From the NCBI GenBank assembly GCA_021292165.1, contig CM037877.1:9229980-9293979 (forward strand): DNA of 64,000 nt. The letters are read 5' to 3'. Shown in pieces: positions 19,632-30,671 of this stretch. The notes beneath the pieces were generated by a model. That model searched no databases. It was not told the origin of the DNA and was given only the letters and a program-made list of their open reading frames with translations. Source of the stretch: Shinisaurus crocodilurus (taxonomy: Eukaryota; Chordata; Lepidosauria; Squamata; Shinisauridae). Made by a program: the position numbers and the translations under genes. Each line of letters begins with the position of its first letter. Positions within the stretch are counted from its first letter, which is position 1.

Positions 19632-19760
19632 GATCATAGAGTTGGAAAGGGCCTACAAGGCCATCGAGTCCAACAACCCCCTGCTCAATGCAGGAAACTA
19701 GAGGAGGGGTCTCCCATCCAAGTAATAACCAGGCCTGACCCTGCTTAGCTCTATAGGGCT
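19632..19760 (-). repeat. 5S rRNA-headed SINE with CR1 tail, copy 2
   Basis: It directly abuts copy 1. It has the same order on the minus strand: GCTAAGCAGGGTCAGGCCTG, a TTACTTGGATGGGAGACCC box, then the CR1 tail with GTTGGACTCGATGGCCTTG. The 5S head is truncated at about 19750. The AACAACCCCC insertion distinguishes it from copy 1. Confidence 0.8.
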
Positions 19761-19969
19761 GTGCCATGTGACAGATGCCAACCTCAAGGGCAAACAGAAT
19801 GTGTGGATCAGGAACATTTGAGTCAATGGGATTTGGCAGCAAGTCATGTTTTTTTCATGCTGGGGCTGGACCTTGGCCTATGACCCCCCCAACCCCATTT
19901 CCTCCTGAGAGTGGCCATTCAACAGAACTCCATGGTGACAAAAAATAGGTTATACTAGAATATACCTGG

Positions 19970-20086
19970 GCCTCCAATATGTTACCTGTGGGCACTTGTG
20001 TGCCCACGGATACCAGTCATGGCACCCGCAAGTCTCCCTGTCCCTCCTGATATGTGTTATATTTCGTAAGATGTTGTTGTAATTAA

Positions 20087-20129
<43 letters not shown>

Positions 20130-20225
20130 GGGAGGCTGGCATGTTGCAAATCAAATGCTGGCCTCCATCACCAGTTTAATTTGGGCTCAAAATAATGGTT
20201 TTGTGTTTGGGAGCTTAGGTCCCAC
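19970..20225 (+). mobile_element. hAT-like element, GGGGTCTCC family, with (ATA)n
   Basis: It shares with 43125 and 53570 the order GGGCACTTGTGTGCCCACGG, GGGAGGCTGGCATGTTGCAA, TGGCCTCCATCACCAG and TTGGGCTCAAAATAATGG. A 40-bp (ATA)n expansion lies at 20086-20129. The left end CCTGGGCCTCCAATATG is a decayed terminus. Confidence 0.55.
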
Positions 20226-20227
20226 CT

Positions 20228-20770
20228 TTCTGAGAAAAAGCTCACACATTCCTGAACTTGCAATCACATAAAAGAATTGCACATTTTTCAAAAAAAAAAA
20301 CAATACACATTTTCATGCTTTCCGGTGCAACCCAGTCAGGATGCCCATAGCCCTCTGAAATCGGAGAATTACGGGCATCATCCTATACAGGGTGGGAGGA
20401 CCGCAGAGGAGAAGGTCACTTCTGTTCTCCTCCTGCCCTGCAAAGCACTTAGATGGCTGATTCCGGGCACTTTGGAGCAGGAGGGAAGGAGGCTGAGGTG
20501 CCACCAGGATACCTTGTATTGTGGTGGCACCTGTCTTGTCCCCCCCCCCGCCGCCCCAACCAGAATGCCCACAAAACCCATTCTCTGAGGTTGCATTGCA
20601 ACCTCAGAGAAGCAGCTGGCGTGGCTCTTTCCGTGGCACAATTTTCCCATTCCAAAAGTTCATTTTCCCCTGTTCAAACAAAAAGAAAACCAGGCTGTAA
20701 ACAGAAGTGGGAGCGAGGCAAATTGAGCTTTGAAGTGGAGTTTGGAGAATCTTGAAGAGCTCAAGCATCC
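20228..20770. mobile_element. TAGGGATG-type element with internal insert
   Basis: The left part has AAAAAGCTCACACATTCCTG and AATTGCACATTTTTC. The right part has TTCCCCTGTTCAAAC, GAGCTTTGAAGTGGAG and AGCATCCTTGGTTCTCC. The middle, about 20330-20610, is a different GC-rich piece that ends in a perfect hairpin, TTCTCTGAGGTTGCA and its complement at 20581-20611 with a one-base loop. Confidence 0.45.
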
Positions 20771-20779
20771 TTGGTTCTC

Positions 20780-20880
20780 CCATATTTAACCTGCCTTGCC
20801 AGGCCAGGCTTGCAGAGCGTAGGGTTGGACCAGGTGGCCTCCATTGTCTTTTCCAGCTCACACATTCTACAGTTCTTTGT
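20780..20880 (+). repeat. Possible old CR1 3' end
   Basis: AGGGTTGGACCAGGTGGCC followed by CTTTTCCAGCTCACACATTC resembles the CR1 3' UTR and tail, strongly decayed. Confidence 0.35.
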
Positions 20881-20984
20881 CTTTTGGCATGCACATTTTG
20901 ACATGAAAATTGAAACTCACAAAAATTCAGCTCAGCCGTACTTGTGTTGTTTTTGACAGATCTATTTCAGGTGGACATTCCAAT

Positions 20985-21005
20985 CTTTCCCTCCCTCCCT
21001 CCCTC

Positions 21006-21070
<65 letters not shown>
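20985..21070 (+). repeat. Compound (CCCT)n(TC)n(AC)n microsatellite
   Basis: CCCTCCCTCCCTCCC runs into about 14 TC units and then about 14 AC units. Confidence 0.9.
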
Positions 21071-21074
<4 letters not shown>

Positions 21075-21394
21075 ACATCAAAACTTCATGAGGCACATTT
21101 CATTCACAAATTGGATGAGATGTGGAATTACTGTGATGGCAGCTGATCCCCTGGAGGTGGTTATGGTTGTCTCAGTCAATATAAAATGCCACTCTCCACT
21201 TCACACACATACACTCTCTTCTGTAATCTGCAGGAGGATGAGGCAGCTGAAACTAATAGCCAGGCATACAGATTATGAAAGTGTATATTTGGGGGAAGCC
21301 TTGGAGAAGTGCAGAGGCCTGATCATAGGCATGCATACCCAACAGGTACAGGTCAAAAATAAAATACAGTAGACTAAAGAGATTGAGGACGGAG

Positions 21395-21555
21395 ATAAAT
21401 AACACAATGATGAGAAAAGCCGCACCTAAGGCAATTGTGCAGGCATGGAGGAGTGGAGATGCTGCTACATTGTGTGGTTACTGGCACACAAACCTAGATG
21501 GCTTTAAAAGGGGATTTGACAAATTCATTGATGAGATTATCAATGGCTTCGTATC
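21395..21555 (+). repeat. CR1 ORF2 C-terminal remnant
   Basis: AACCTAGATGGCTTTAAAAG and GGATTTGACAAATTCATTG translate as LDGFKRGFDKFIDE, the CR1 carboxy end of the turtle and archosaur type. The tail is missing. Confidence 0.5.
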
Positions 21556-21556
21556 G

Positions 21557-21912
21557 TAGGGATGTATAGGTTTTGTTCAATCCATTCCATCGGCGTTTTG
21601 TGGATTGTCAGGCACTTTTTGTTCCCTCGTCTGCTCATTGATGGGATCAGATTTTTCCCATTTCTCAAACTTGTGTTTGTGTGCACTTGTGCAAATTCGC
21701 ACTTCCGAAAATGTGCAGTTCCCCCTCCAGTGTGCAAATCCCCACATTTCTTTCTGACCCGCGGAATCCTCAGCAGACTGGCTTTTTCTAGTTGCACATA
21801 TTCCATGGACTTGCAGACCTTTTTTAAAAAAAAAACTTTCCAGAATTGTACACAAATATGGTCGTACAAAACTATGAAAGTTGTTATAAAATACACTAAG
21901 GTATATGACATT

Positions 21913-21963
<51 letters not shown>

Positions 21964-22380
21964 CATAATGTTTTATACATCTCTGTTTAGCCTCTGCTGT
22001 GTTTTTGTGCGTGCTGCTCATTGATTTTACGGTGAGCTAAGAAAAATACACAAAATTTTATGCATCAGCAAAAGTTCCATAATTTGTAGTCAATTCTTGT
22101 GTGTATTTTTCCAAGGGGGTGGGGTCTGAATTTGTCAATGAGCAGGCAATGTATGACAATCAACAAAACACAGATGGGCCATTTTAAACACAATCTGAAT
22201 ATCCTTAGGGGGGGATGAGTTGGAGAGCGAAGAAAACTTCTGAAGTGGGATTGGGTCGGGTCCATAAAACAAGCTGAGATGTTTCTGTGTGTGTGTGTGT
22301 GTGTGCACGTGTGTGTGGCAGGGGTGGGGGTGGTAGTCCAAAATGAAAATCAAACCTGGAGAACATTGGGCTCATCACTA
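21557..22380. mobile_element. TAGGGATG-type element(s), diverged, containing (ATC)n
   Basis: It begins TAGGGATGTATAGGTTTTGT and holds CTTGTGTTTGTGTGCAC, TTCGCACTTCCG and GTGCAAATCCCC. A 48-bp (ATC)n array lies at 21915-21963, and a GT-rich run at about 22279-22316. The right boundary is inferred from GAGAACATTGGGCTCATCAC. Polyaspartate and polyserine frames across the array are artefacts. Confidence 0.45.
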
Positions 22381-22405
22381 ATCCAGGAACAGAGCATAAG
22401 AGTTG

Positions 22406-22600
22406 GATTTATTTATTTATTTATTTATTTATTTAATACATTTTTATACCATCCAATAGCCAAAGCTTTCTGGGCAGTTTACAACAGTTAAAACCATAAA
22501 ATACAATATAATATAAATATAAAATTTAAAACCACAGATTAAAAACAAACAGCAGAGCCAGCAGCAACAGTTACAATAACAGAGTTAAAAACTACAAGAT
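22406..22600 (-). repeat. LINE 3' end, L2-like
   Basis: A (TTTA)n run is followed by CATTTTTATACCATCCAATA, AGCTTTCTGGGCAGTTTACA and CAGTTAAAACCATAAAATAC. It matches the unit at 33673 and, for its first 80 bases, that at 401. The minus strand is the transcribed sense. Confidence 0.6.
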
Positions 22601-23270
22601 TAAAATTTCTAATTTGTATTTGTATGCAATTTGTAAGAAACTAAATTGTAGTCTTTGAGATGTGTATGTCTTTAACACTAAAAACATCCTCTTTTTGACA
22701 GGAGGCATCAGAAATGGAACAGCCTATCACCATGTCTATGTGTATTTAAATGGCCTCATCTCTCTGCCACCCTTACTCCCCACTCCACTCCACTCCTTCC
22801 TAATAGGTAGGAAGATTAGAGGCTGATAAAATCACTGTTGACACCAAAACATGACAATTTGCATAACTCTATGGAAAGAACTGGAGATGAAAAAAGCAGA
22901 AGTAAATAGCAGTAGAAGATCATAGGACTGTGCACTGGCCTACTTGACATAAGCTGCCCTTACTGAGTCCAAACATGTACTGGCTGACTCTCCTATGGAA
23001 AGATAATCAACCTGTTTTAGCTTTTCCAAAAGATGGGAAATGCCTTCATCAAAAGCCAACCAACAATGTAACACACCCCATCTCACTTTGCTCATAAATG
23101 GAAAGGTCAGAGGTATCGCTCCTTGCAGTAACTGAGTGAGATTCAAAGAGCTACAGAACTGAAAAGTATTTGAAGGTCACTGTGCACATACAGAAACAGA
23201 GTGAGGAGTGTCCTATATTTCTAATGATAAACATCCTACATGTTTCTTAGCTCCTGACAATAAAATTCTA
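22600..23270. other. Unassigned DNA
   Basis: No gene or repeat family was recognised. It includes TTAATTAAA-like AT-rich words at the start and a CACTCCACTCCACTCC run near 22779. Confidence 0.3.
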
Positions 23271-23520
23271 AGAACATAATAACATAAGAAGAGCCATGCT
23301 GGGTCAGACTAAGGTCCATCTAGTCCAGCATCCTGTTCACACAGTGGCCAACCAACTACCCATGGGATCCCACAAACAGGACATGAGTTTGTGGGATCCC
23401 ATGGGTAGTTGGTTGGTCACTGTGTGACCAGCACCCTCCCACGCATGTTCCCCAGCAACTGGAGTGCATAGGCATACTACTTCTGATACTGGAGGAAGCA
23501 TATATCCAATCAGGACTAGT
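23271..23520 (-). mobile_element. CR1 3' end carrying a long palindrome
   Basis: The minus strand reads TTCTTATG tail, then TGCTGGATCAGACC-like and GACTAGATGGACC-type CR1 3' UTR. Within it, 23338-23376 and 23388-23426 are inverted copies (arms of 39 bp, one mismatch, spacer CAGGACATGAG). That places a piece of the CR1 back to back with itself. Beyond the palindrome the CR1 continues to about 23520. Confidence 0.8.
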
Positions 23521-23935
23521 AGCAATTGATAGCCTTCTCCTCCATGAATGCTTCATGGAGGCCTTCTAGCCCAAGAGTGTTGAAGCTGTGAGCCAAATCT
23601 GTCCCACCTGGGGTCCAGATAGCAATTTCCACAGATAACCATATCCCCTTTCTCCTGAGTCCTGACCACTGATAGTTTGGTGGTTTCCAGGCTTTTGCAT
23701 CCCCAACTCCCATTCTAAAAGGCTGAAATATCTCCCCTAAGGGTTAGATACTGGCTCTAGCAGCTTTAATTTAAGATATGCTACTCTTTTTTTGTACCTT
23801 GGCCCCATCCATTTTGCCTTTGGCCCTCTCTGTTTTTGACCCCTTCGCACAACTGGAATGTGTCCCCTGAGTGAGAACTTCCTCTAAAACTGAATTTGGC
23901 CCTTGAGCTGAAAGAAGTTCACAACCCTAGCTCTA
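23521..23935. mobile_element. hAT-like element (family of 63775)
   Basis: It shares with 63775-63998 the words GGTGGTTTCCAGGCTTTTGC, TTGGCCCCATCCATTTTGCC, GAATTTGGCCCTTGAGCTG and AAAGAAGTTCACAACCC, an end of the CAGGGGTGTTGAACC type read in reverse. No coding sequence. Confidence 0.5.
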
Positions 23936-24628
23936 GCTGTTACATGGCCACCATAACTGAAATCCATCAGAGTGACATGATGTCACGAAATCTACCCATC
24001 CAATCATATGTGACTTCAGCCATTGAAATCAAGTAAAGTCAACTGAGAGTAAGAGCAAGAGAGGACAATGTATATGAATAGACAAGTATTTTCGCACAGA
24101 GTGCTGAAATGTCGTCATTTTTCAACACTGCCAAATACGTTCATGAAAAACTGTGAGCTATTTTGTGTCATCTGTAGCACTCGGGCTGCTTACAACAAAA
24201 CGAACAGTTTAATCGCACGCTCACAAACAAGAAGACTTAGATTTTGTTTCAAATTATGGTCTGCAAAGTGGAAGTGGAGAGGGAAAAAGAACAAAGTGAT
24301 TGCAAATGAGGTCTCCAAAGGAAAAGGTAGAAATATTTAATGTAGATAATTATGCAAACAAGATTTCCATAGCCCAAATTTTAATAAAATTAGGTTTAAC
24401 AAAGCTGTCCAGAGTGGTAGCCCTAAGGAGTTTATCAAGTGGAGCATTCGGCTGAGGAAAATTGAGCTTAAGGCTAAATTGATTTAGCAGTGAAGAATTT
24501 TAGAACTATTCAGGATCTATTGGCAAGGGATGGGCAACATTCTATCCCCTGGCATGTGTATGTTTAAAGAGCAATACTGTATGTTTTGCAAAGCAAAATT
24601 AAATAGAATGTGATGAACAGAAACAAAC

Positions 24629-24707
24629 AGAAGAAGAAGAAGAAGAAGAAGAAGAAGAAGAAGAAGAAGAAGAAGAAGAAGAAGAAGAAGAAGAAGAAGA
24701 AGAAGAA
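24629..24707 (+). repeat. (AGA)n microsatellite
   Basis: An uninterrupted run of about 26 AGA/GAA units. It generates a polyserine frame on the minus strand that is not a gene. Confidence 0.95.
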
Positions 24708-24916
24708 AGGCTCTTTATAGAGATGCTTGAGAAATTCAATCTTTGCAAATTCTGATGCGAACTAACAAGATTTGCATTTCCCAGACTAATGTGTGAATTG
24801 GAATGCAATAATCCTTTGAATTTCACACTTCATTGAATTTAATGATACAGTTGTGAAATAAAAGGATTCAAACCATAAAATTTTAAAAGTATGCAAAAAA
24901 CAGAAGGGAAAGGCGG

Positions 24917-25199
24917 TGAATGTGGCAAATGACCATGGGAGAAACAGTTCTGGAAGTACCCAAATTTATTAAGGCCCGATACATTTCAAAAACAAACTTC
25001 CTTCCCCAGGGGCATTTGGCAGCTTGTAAAATTAAACTCCTTGGCTCGCTCGTTAAAGAATCAAACTGTACCTGGAGCAGCAAGGAGATTAATTTTGCAA
25101 GTTTCTGAATGACCTCCGAGGAAGGAAACTTGTTTCCTGAAACGCATTGGGCCTTTGTAATTTCAGGCACTTCCCAAACAGCTTCTCCCTGAGTCATTT
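24917..25199. repeat. Ancient long inverted repeat with unique spacer
   Basis: The left arm, 24938 to about 25020, contains GGGAGAAACAGTTCTGGAAG, TTAAGGCCCGATACATTTC and AACTTCCTTCCCCAGGGG. The right arm, to 25192, contains GAGGAAGGAAACTTG, GAAACGCATTGGGCCTTTG and CAGCTTCTCCC. The arms are roughly three-quarters similar. This resembles an old hairpin transposon or a conserved palindromic repeat. No coding sequence. Confidence 0.6.
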
Positions 25200-25732
25200 C
25201 CTTTAAAAGTAAGTTCCATCCTTTTGAATGTGGCTCAGAAATAGACTGAGCAGGACAAGACTACAAAACAGTAGCACTAACAAAGAGTTTCAGATACAGT
25301 TTCCAAGAAAGCTATATATTCACTGGCACAATGAAAGACAAGGAGCAAAGTTGCCCGGCTGGTTAATGTGGGGAGGGCATTCCATATTTTAGGTGCCACA
25401 ACCAACCAACCCACCCACCCCGTTCCCACCTAAGATATTTCAGGAGGCAGTAGAACCAATAATAGGGCTTCAGCATTGAACATTCCTATGGAAGGAGGTT
25501 GTCCTTTTTGGATCACGCACATCATCCAAGTAGCTATTGTCAGAAGAGGAATTCCCTAATGTGTGTGACAGAATGCCTCTTATGATGGTGCTTGCCTTCT
25601 GCAATTATTATAATCACTTGTATTTAAAAAGAATAATTGTTGTTTGCTTTGTTCATTCTTTTTTAAACCTACTGCGAGATTAACCAGGACAGCATTTTAG
25701 TTGATAAGGAAATTAATCAACTCATCCTGACA
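25200..25732. other. Unassigned DNA
   Basis: No gene was recognised. The part near 25360-25500 (GGGAGGGCATTCCATATTTT and GAGGCAGTAGAACC) may be an old antisense LINE fragment. Confidence 0.3.
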
Positions 25733-25975
25733 CTTAGAGAGCAATCCTATGGCCTCTAGACAGTGTCTGAGGGGCCGTAGGATTTTTCTGGATTCCCAGA
25801 TCTGAGCTTGGAGACAGAGCTCCAACCTCGGAGCTGGGAATCAGAGCTCTGTCCCCACTCCCCTGCCCCTTTGCAGCTGGTGCAGAAAGAACAGTACCGG
25901 CTGCTCTCCGAGGTCGGGAACGTGACCTCTGAGAGGGGTAGCAGTGGGCCAGGAGGGGACACGGAGGCCAGGGAG
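25733..25975. mobile_element. GGATTGC-family hairpin element
   Basis: It begins GAGCAATCCTATGGCCTCTA and shows the inverted match GGCCGTAGGATTTTT. An inner inverted pair, AGACAGAGCTCCAACCTCGG versus AGCTGGGAATCAGAGCTCTG, follows. The right boundary near ACCTCTGAGAGGGGTAG is approximate. Confidence 0.4.
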
Positions 25976-27372
25976 GGAGGAGACTGGAGGATTCACACAA
26001 GGGAGAATGTAGCTCCTGGGCTGAGGGTGGTGGTGGATGTGTTCTTCACCACCTTTTTCATGGCTTGAAGACCATGTTTGATGTGGTTGAGCATGGCATA
26101 GACAGGGTTGTGCTTTTTTGTTTTTTGGGGGTGGGGTGGGAGCTGGAGAAATAACAGGCTTAGCTCCACTCCTCCCACTACTCTGACAATAACCACCTTC
26201 CACCCATCTCTCCTCCTCTCCATGAAACTTAACACCCATTTTGCTAGACCTTTAATACACATTAGCAGATATTTAAGGCACACGTGGGAGGCTTGATTCC
26301 CTTTAAATCTGAGCTGTTGGGCCCTCCTGTTCCCACACCATGAATCAAATACTTTAAAAAGAGATTTTTATTTTTTTTAAACGCCCATTAAATTTTGATA
26401 GGGGATGGATTCTGTGCTTTATCTGAGCAAGGGTGTTTAAGAGGTGAACAATCATGTGTAATGTAGAAAGTCTTTAGTGGCAACCTTTCCCATTCTAACT
26501 AGTGCATACTATTGGTTTTGCAATCATTTAGTAATTATATAAGGAGGACATATTTATTACGAATTATTGATTTTATAATTACTGCTGCTGCTGTTCACAT
26601 TATTCCACAATGAAAACCTTTTAATATACAATGTTCTTCACCCTTAGCTGGCACAGAGATAGTGCAGTGCAATTTACAGAGTGGCCAAGAGTTAGATTTT
26701 TATCGGCATCCTCCCCCCTTATTTTTGCCAACCACCTAAGTGGTTTGCTTTGTGGGGTGAAAGAGAGAGGGGGGTGGGAGGGAGAGAGGGAGAGAAGAAG
26801 AAAATATTGCTAATGGCACTTAAATCAAGACAAATGTTTGGTCTCCCAAGGTCATTCCTAGAAGATTATTAGAGTGAGCCAACAACAAGAGAGACAGCGA
26901 GAGGTTTTTTTCCCCCTCTTCTATTTAATTGTGAAGTTATTTTACTGCTGATACCACTGTGAATGAAAAGTTATAGCCTGAAATCCACAGGAAGCTAAAT
27001 AGACATGTAAGGCCAGTGGCAGACATGGAGACAATGACATGGAAAAAAGATATATCCCTTATGAGGTTGTCTCCTTGGTGCCCTCTTGTAGAGGTGGGTT
27101 GCGAGGGGATATATTCATTCTGGTGATCTATCATTACTTCTTACTCCAGAGATCTAAGGTGGAGCAATGCCCATCTTATGGGAAATCTTCTCATAAGCAA
27201 CAGAAACATCTACTGCCAAAGTGTCCAGGTGGATTTTAGTGAATATGAATTGGTAGCATCTGAAACATGGACACTGTATAGAAACAGCTGTTTTCACGTT
27301 CAGCATAAACGATAACTTCCTCTATTTGCCCCAGAGCCCCTTTAATCATGCTGTCAGGCTCATAGTCACAGA
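25976..27372. other. Unassigned DNA
   Basis: No gene was recognised. It contains G-runs near 26121, an AT-rich 26350-26620 stretch and a purine tract at 26760-26805. All open frames are short. Confidence 0.3.

Positions 27373-27432
<60 letters not shown>
27373..27432 (+). repeat. (ATG)n microsatellite
   Basis: Sixty bases of uninterrupted ATG repeats. Confidence 0.95.
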
Positions 27433-27566
27433 GCAGCAGCACTTTACAAAGTATGGACGGTCCCTTCACTGAGGGGCATATGATTTAACATTCGACACAG
27501 ATGAGAAAGAGGAAGGATAACTCCCAAACCTCCCCAAGGCAATGTTAAAAACAGCAGCAACAAAGC

Positions 27567-27645
27567 TACAGTGTGATGCCATGCAGATTTACTCAGAAAG
27601 AAGTCCCACCAAGTTCAATTGGACATACCCCCAAATATGTGGGTC
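27567..27645. repeat. Fragment of the AAGTAAGTC/GGGAC repeat family
   Basis: AGATTTACTCAGAAAGAAGT followed by CCCACCAAGTTCAATTGGAC is a diverged copy of the unit seen at 8240 and 12190. Confidence 0.4.
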
Positions 27646-28204
27646 CAATATACTATAAGGAAGCACAATACCTCCACAAACCCCAAGCTTCCATAACAGC
27701 ACTGCAGTAGAGAAAACTTGAAAAAGTACACAGCAGTGATACATTCTTAGAAAATCAATCCTTGTTGACTAGCATCAATTAAAAAAAGCAAGGGAACGAA
27801 CAGGCCTTCATCTGACAGAGGCAGACCGGGCATCACCAGGTGCTACCCCTGGGCAGCAGCTGCCAACTCAGCTCCCTGTAAGGCCCATTGCTGAGGTCTC
27901 TAAATGTTGTCGGAGAGGAGACTGCCATTTTAATTTCCCAGAATGCTCAGGAGTAAACAGTATATTGAAGCATCGTAGAAAATTAAAATGATGGTTTCCA
28001 GCATCAACAGGAAGGAAGAGCAAAGCTGGGTTAGCCCACTCGCTGGTCTAGTGACATAGGAGAGGCCCAGTTCATTGCACTATGTTGACAGCCTAGAGCT
28101 GGACCTGGATGGAGCAAACTGATTAGGGAGGTGGTCCAATGGCTCTTACAGTGTGAGTACCATCGCACAAAAGGCACTGCTCTTAGGCAAGACCCTAGAT
28201 CAAT
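27646..28204. other. Unassigned DNA
   Basis: Nothing was recognised beyond short homopolymers. Confidence 0.3.
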
Positions 28205-28600
28205 GAATCTGTCAATTTCAGTTTCCCCCAGATTCTCATTTTTCCAATTGTAAGTTCAGTTCATCTTCAACTTTGAGAATTATTACAGTCTCAAGTTCCG
28301 TCGTTCATCCTGAACTTTAAGTAAGAAGGGTTTTGTTTGTTTTTAAGTTTGCAGGAAAAGTCATAAGTATTTTTTGCACATTTCTCCTGATGCATGCATT
28401 TTAATACATTTCTTGCCTAATATACTCATTTTTGCAAGCAAATTTTCCTAATATAATGCATTCTTATGATATTTTCACTAATATTCACAATTTTGTACAC
28501 ATTTATTTATTTTTTTAATTGGAGAATTCCATGGCAAAATTGGGAGAAAAGCATGGTGATTAAAATGCAAACTGAGTGTATTTCTCCTCCACCCCTAATT
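28205..28600 (+). mobile_element. AT-rich nonautonomous element, copy 1 (pair with 36225)
   Basis: It shares with 36225-36650 the order AATCTGTCAATTTCAGTTT, TTCAGTTCATCT, ACTTTGAGAATT, AAGTTTGCA, CCTAATATAATGC and TTTTTTAATTGGAGAA. No coding sequence. Ends are not resolved, and a superfamily cannot be named. Confidence 0.55.
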
Positions 28601-30184
28601 ACAATCCTTAATAACGTCACCTGGGTGAAAGATGGAACCTAGAAGAACAGGGCCTCATCAACTGATCTCAGGAAATAGGAAGGAACAGAGAAACTCCATA
28701 CACAGTCAGGTTCATATGTACACCAGAGGGTTTGTACTGAGGAAATGCATGGTCAGTTGCTGTGTTTGTGTGAACCAAGCCTCAAACACACAAGAATCTG
28801 TCCAAGAGCTAAGTCTGGTCCTTTCTGTAGCACCTGCATTTTTATTACACACACACAAACCAATTCATTAAGAAAATCAGTTCAGCAACTGTTAAAAAAT
28901 AAATAAATGCCTTCCTTTGCAATATTTATAGCACTGGTGGTGGTTTTTTTGTTTTGTTTTTTTAACGTTTTAGTAGAAGAAACACAAACCATAAAGCTAA
29001 GCAAACAATTAACTCTGAGTGCTAAATCTTTGCATTTTTCTTTGTGAGAAGCAAGGTTGGGCATGAGTAATATGGCAAGTGGCGGCTGGCTGCAGGTACC
29101 ACTGATCCTGAAGCACCTGGAATTTAAACTGCTGAACACATGTCTAATTAGAAGCCAAGATTCCAATCAAATACACATTTGATGTTTCACTTGTAAGGTC
29201 AATTCATTCTCTTGGTTTTGCTGCAGAAAACCTTCCAATAAAATGCAGCAACATTAACTGAGAAGAGTTTGGCTTTAGTGGACCACATCTTCTTTTTCTG
29301 TGGGGTGATTGAAAATGCTCTTTTTCTATGTGTGTGTCTGTGTGTGTCTATATAATTTGTTAGATTTTTTTTTTTAAAGTATTGAAATGATCCTCTCTCC
29401 CCGTCTCATCTGTCATCTTATCTCAGCATAATGTGGAAGCGTCTGAAATGGAAGCCAGAAAATCCAAGGTTCAAATCTTGAAAACAGACTTATATTCCAA
29501 GCCTGGAAGGGGAAAAAAAAACACTCACCACATATCACCCAATGGACTGAAGATCTCACTTCTCTTGCTACGTTTTCAACTTATCTCCTACAACAGTCAA
29601 AGTCATATGGATGCTTATTTAGATGTATGGACTGCATATATTAGCGTATATATTTGAAACTGGATTGTTAAATTCTCCCCCCCTTTTTGTGACCCCCCCA
29701 TCCAAAGGGAGAGGTTAATGGTTACTGCATATTGATATGTTTTATGATATGAATTTTCTTTCCCCCCTTCTTTCTTTTATTTTGTCTTTTTTCTTTTCTT
29801 CCTTCCTTTTTTTTTTTTTTTTTTTGCTGCTCCTGCTGTTGCTGTGTTGCAAAGAGAAGAGAGAGGGTGGCTTGGAGGGGGAGAGCTTGATTTCCTAGCC
29901 TTAGCTTCACCCTCACCCCCCCCCCCCATTTGGTACTAGTGATACTACTGGCCTACCCATGTGGATTGTTGTAAGAACATGTATATGTGTCAAGTGGTTT
30001 GTGGAATATCCAGTGGTGCAATTCCACTGATGGAAGCAGTTCCATCAGTAGAACTAGAGAGGCAATTTCCCCTTCCCCCCCTTGCAGCCCTTTGTGCGTC
30101 CTCAAAATCTGCTCCAGAGGGCTGAGAAATTATTCGTAGCAGCTGTCTGGGCAGCACAGAGGGGGCGGGGAGGAGGAGTGAATG
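28601..30184. other. Unassigned DNA
   Basis: No gene was recognised. It holds T-runs (29803-29826) and C-runs (29918-29930). A purine/pyrimidine asymmetric tract lies at 29757-29826. Confidence 0.3.
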
Positions 30185-30545
30185 CATGAGAAATTCATTT
30201 CAGTTTGGTTGTGATCAGGATGTTACCTAGTTTACACCTCCCAAACCATACACAGACTCAAAGGTAATCTGTGGTTGAAGCATACACATTCCTGAGCCTT
30301 GTAATGTGATTCGTGGACCTACCAAACTGCACCTGACAGCATGCATCCCTTTCAAAAACGCATCCATTTCAAAATGAGTACATTTCAAAAAATATGCACA
30401 GGTACCCTTTAATCATGGGGAAAGAATGTGCACAATCAATATGTACATCTGGAAAAAAAATATGCATGTCAATGGCACACTTTTTTTTTTTTTTTTTTTA
30501 AACGAACATGGGAGAAACAAATATTGACAGATTCATTCACCCAGG
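30185..30545. mobile_element. GGATGTGC-type nonautonomous element
   Basis: It shares with 5421 GAGAAATTCATTTCAGTTTG, GTTACCTAGTTTACACCTC, CTGTGGTTGAAGCATAC and AATGTGATTCGTGGACC. A T-run at 30481-30500 interrupts it. The right end is lost. Confidence 0.6.
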
Positions 30546-30671
30546 CACAGGCCTTTGAGTACTTAATTAGCTCTAAAAAGTCTGGATTTTAATGTTTGTG
30601 TATTCATTCAACCATGTTTCTGGTGCTCAACTAAGGTCTCCCCCACTCTGCTCAGGTAGGCTCCTGAGGAC

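Noticed and set aside
21540..21980. A frame with a long polyaspartate run (and polyserine on the other strand)
   Set aside because: Encoded by an (ATC)n microsatellite. The same applies to polyserine frames at 24599, 27236 and 62780.
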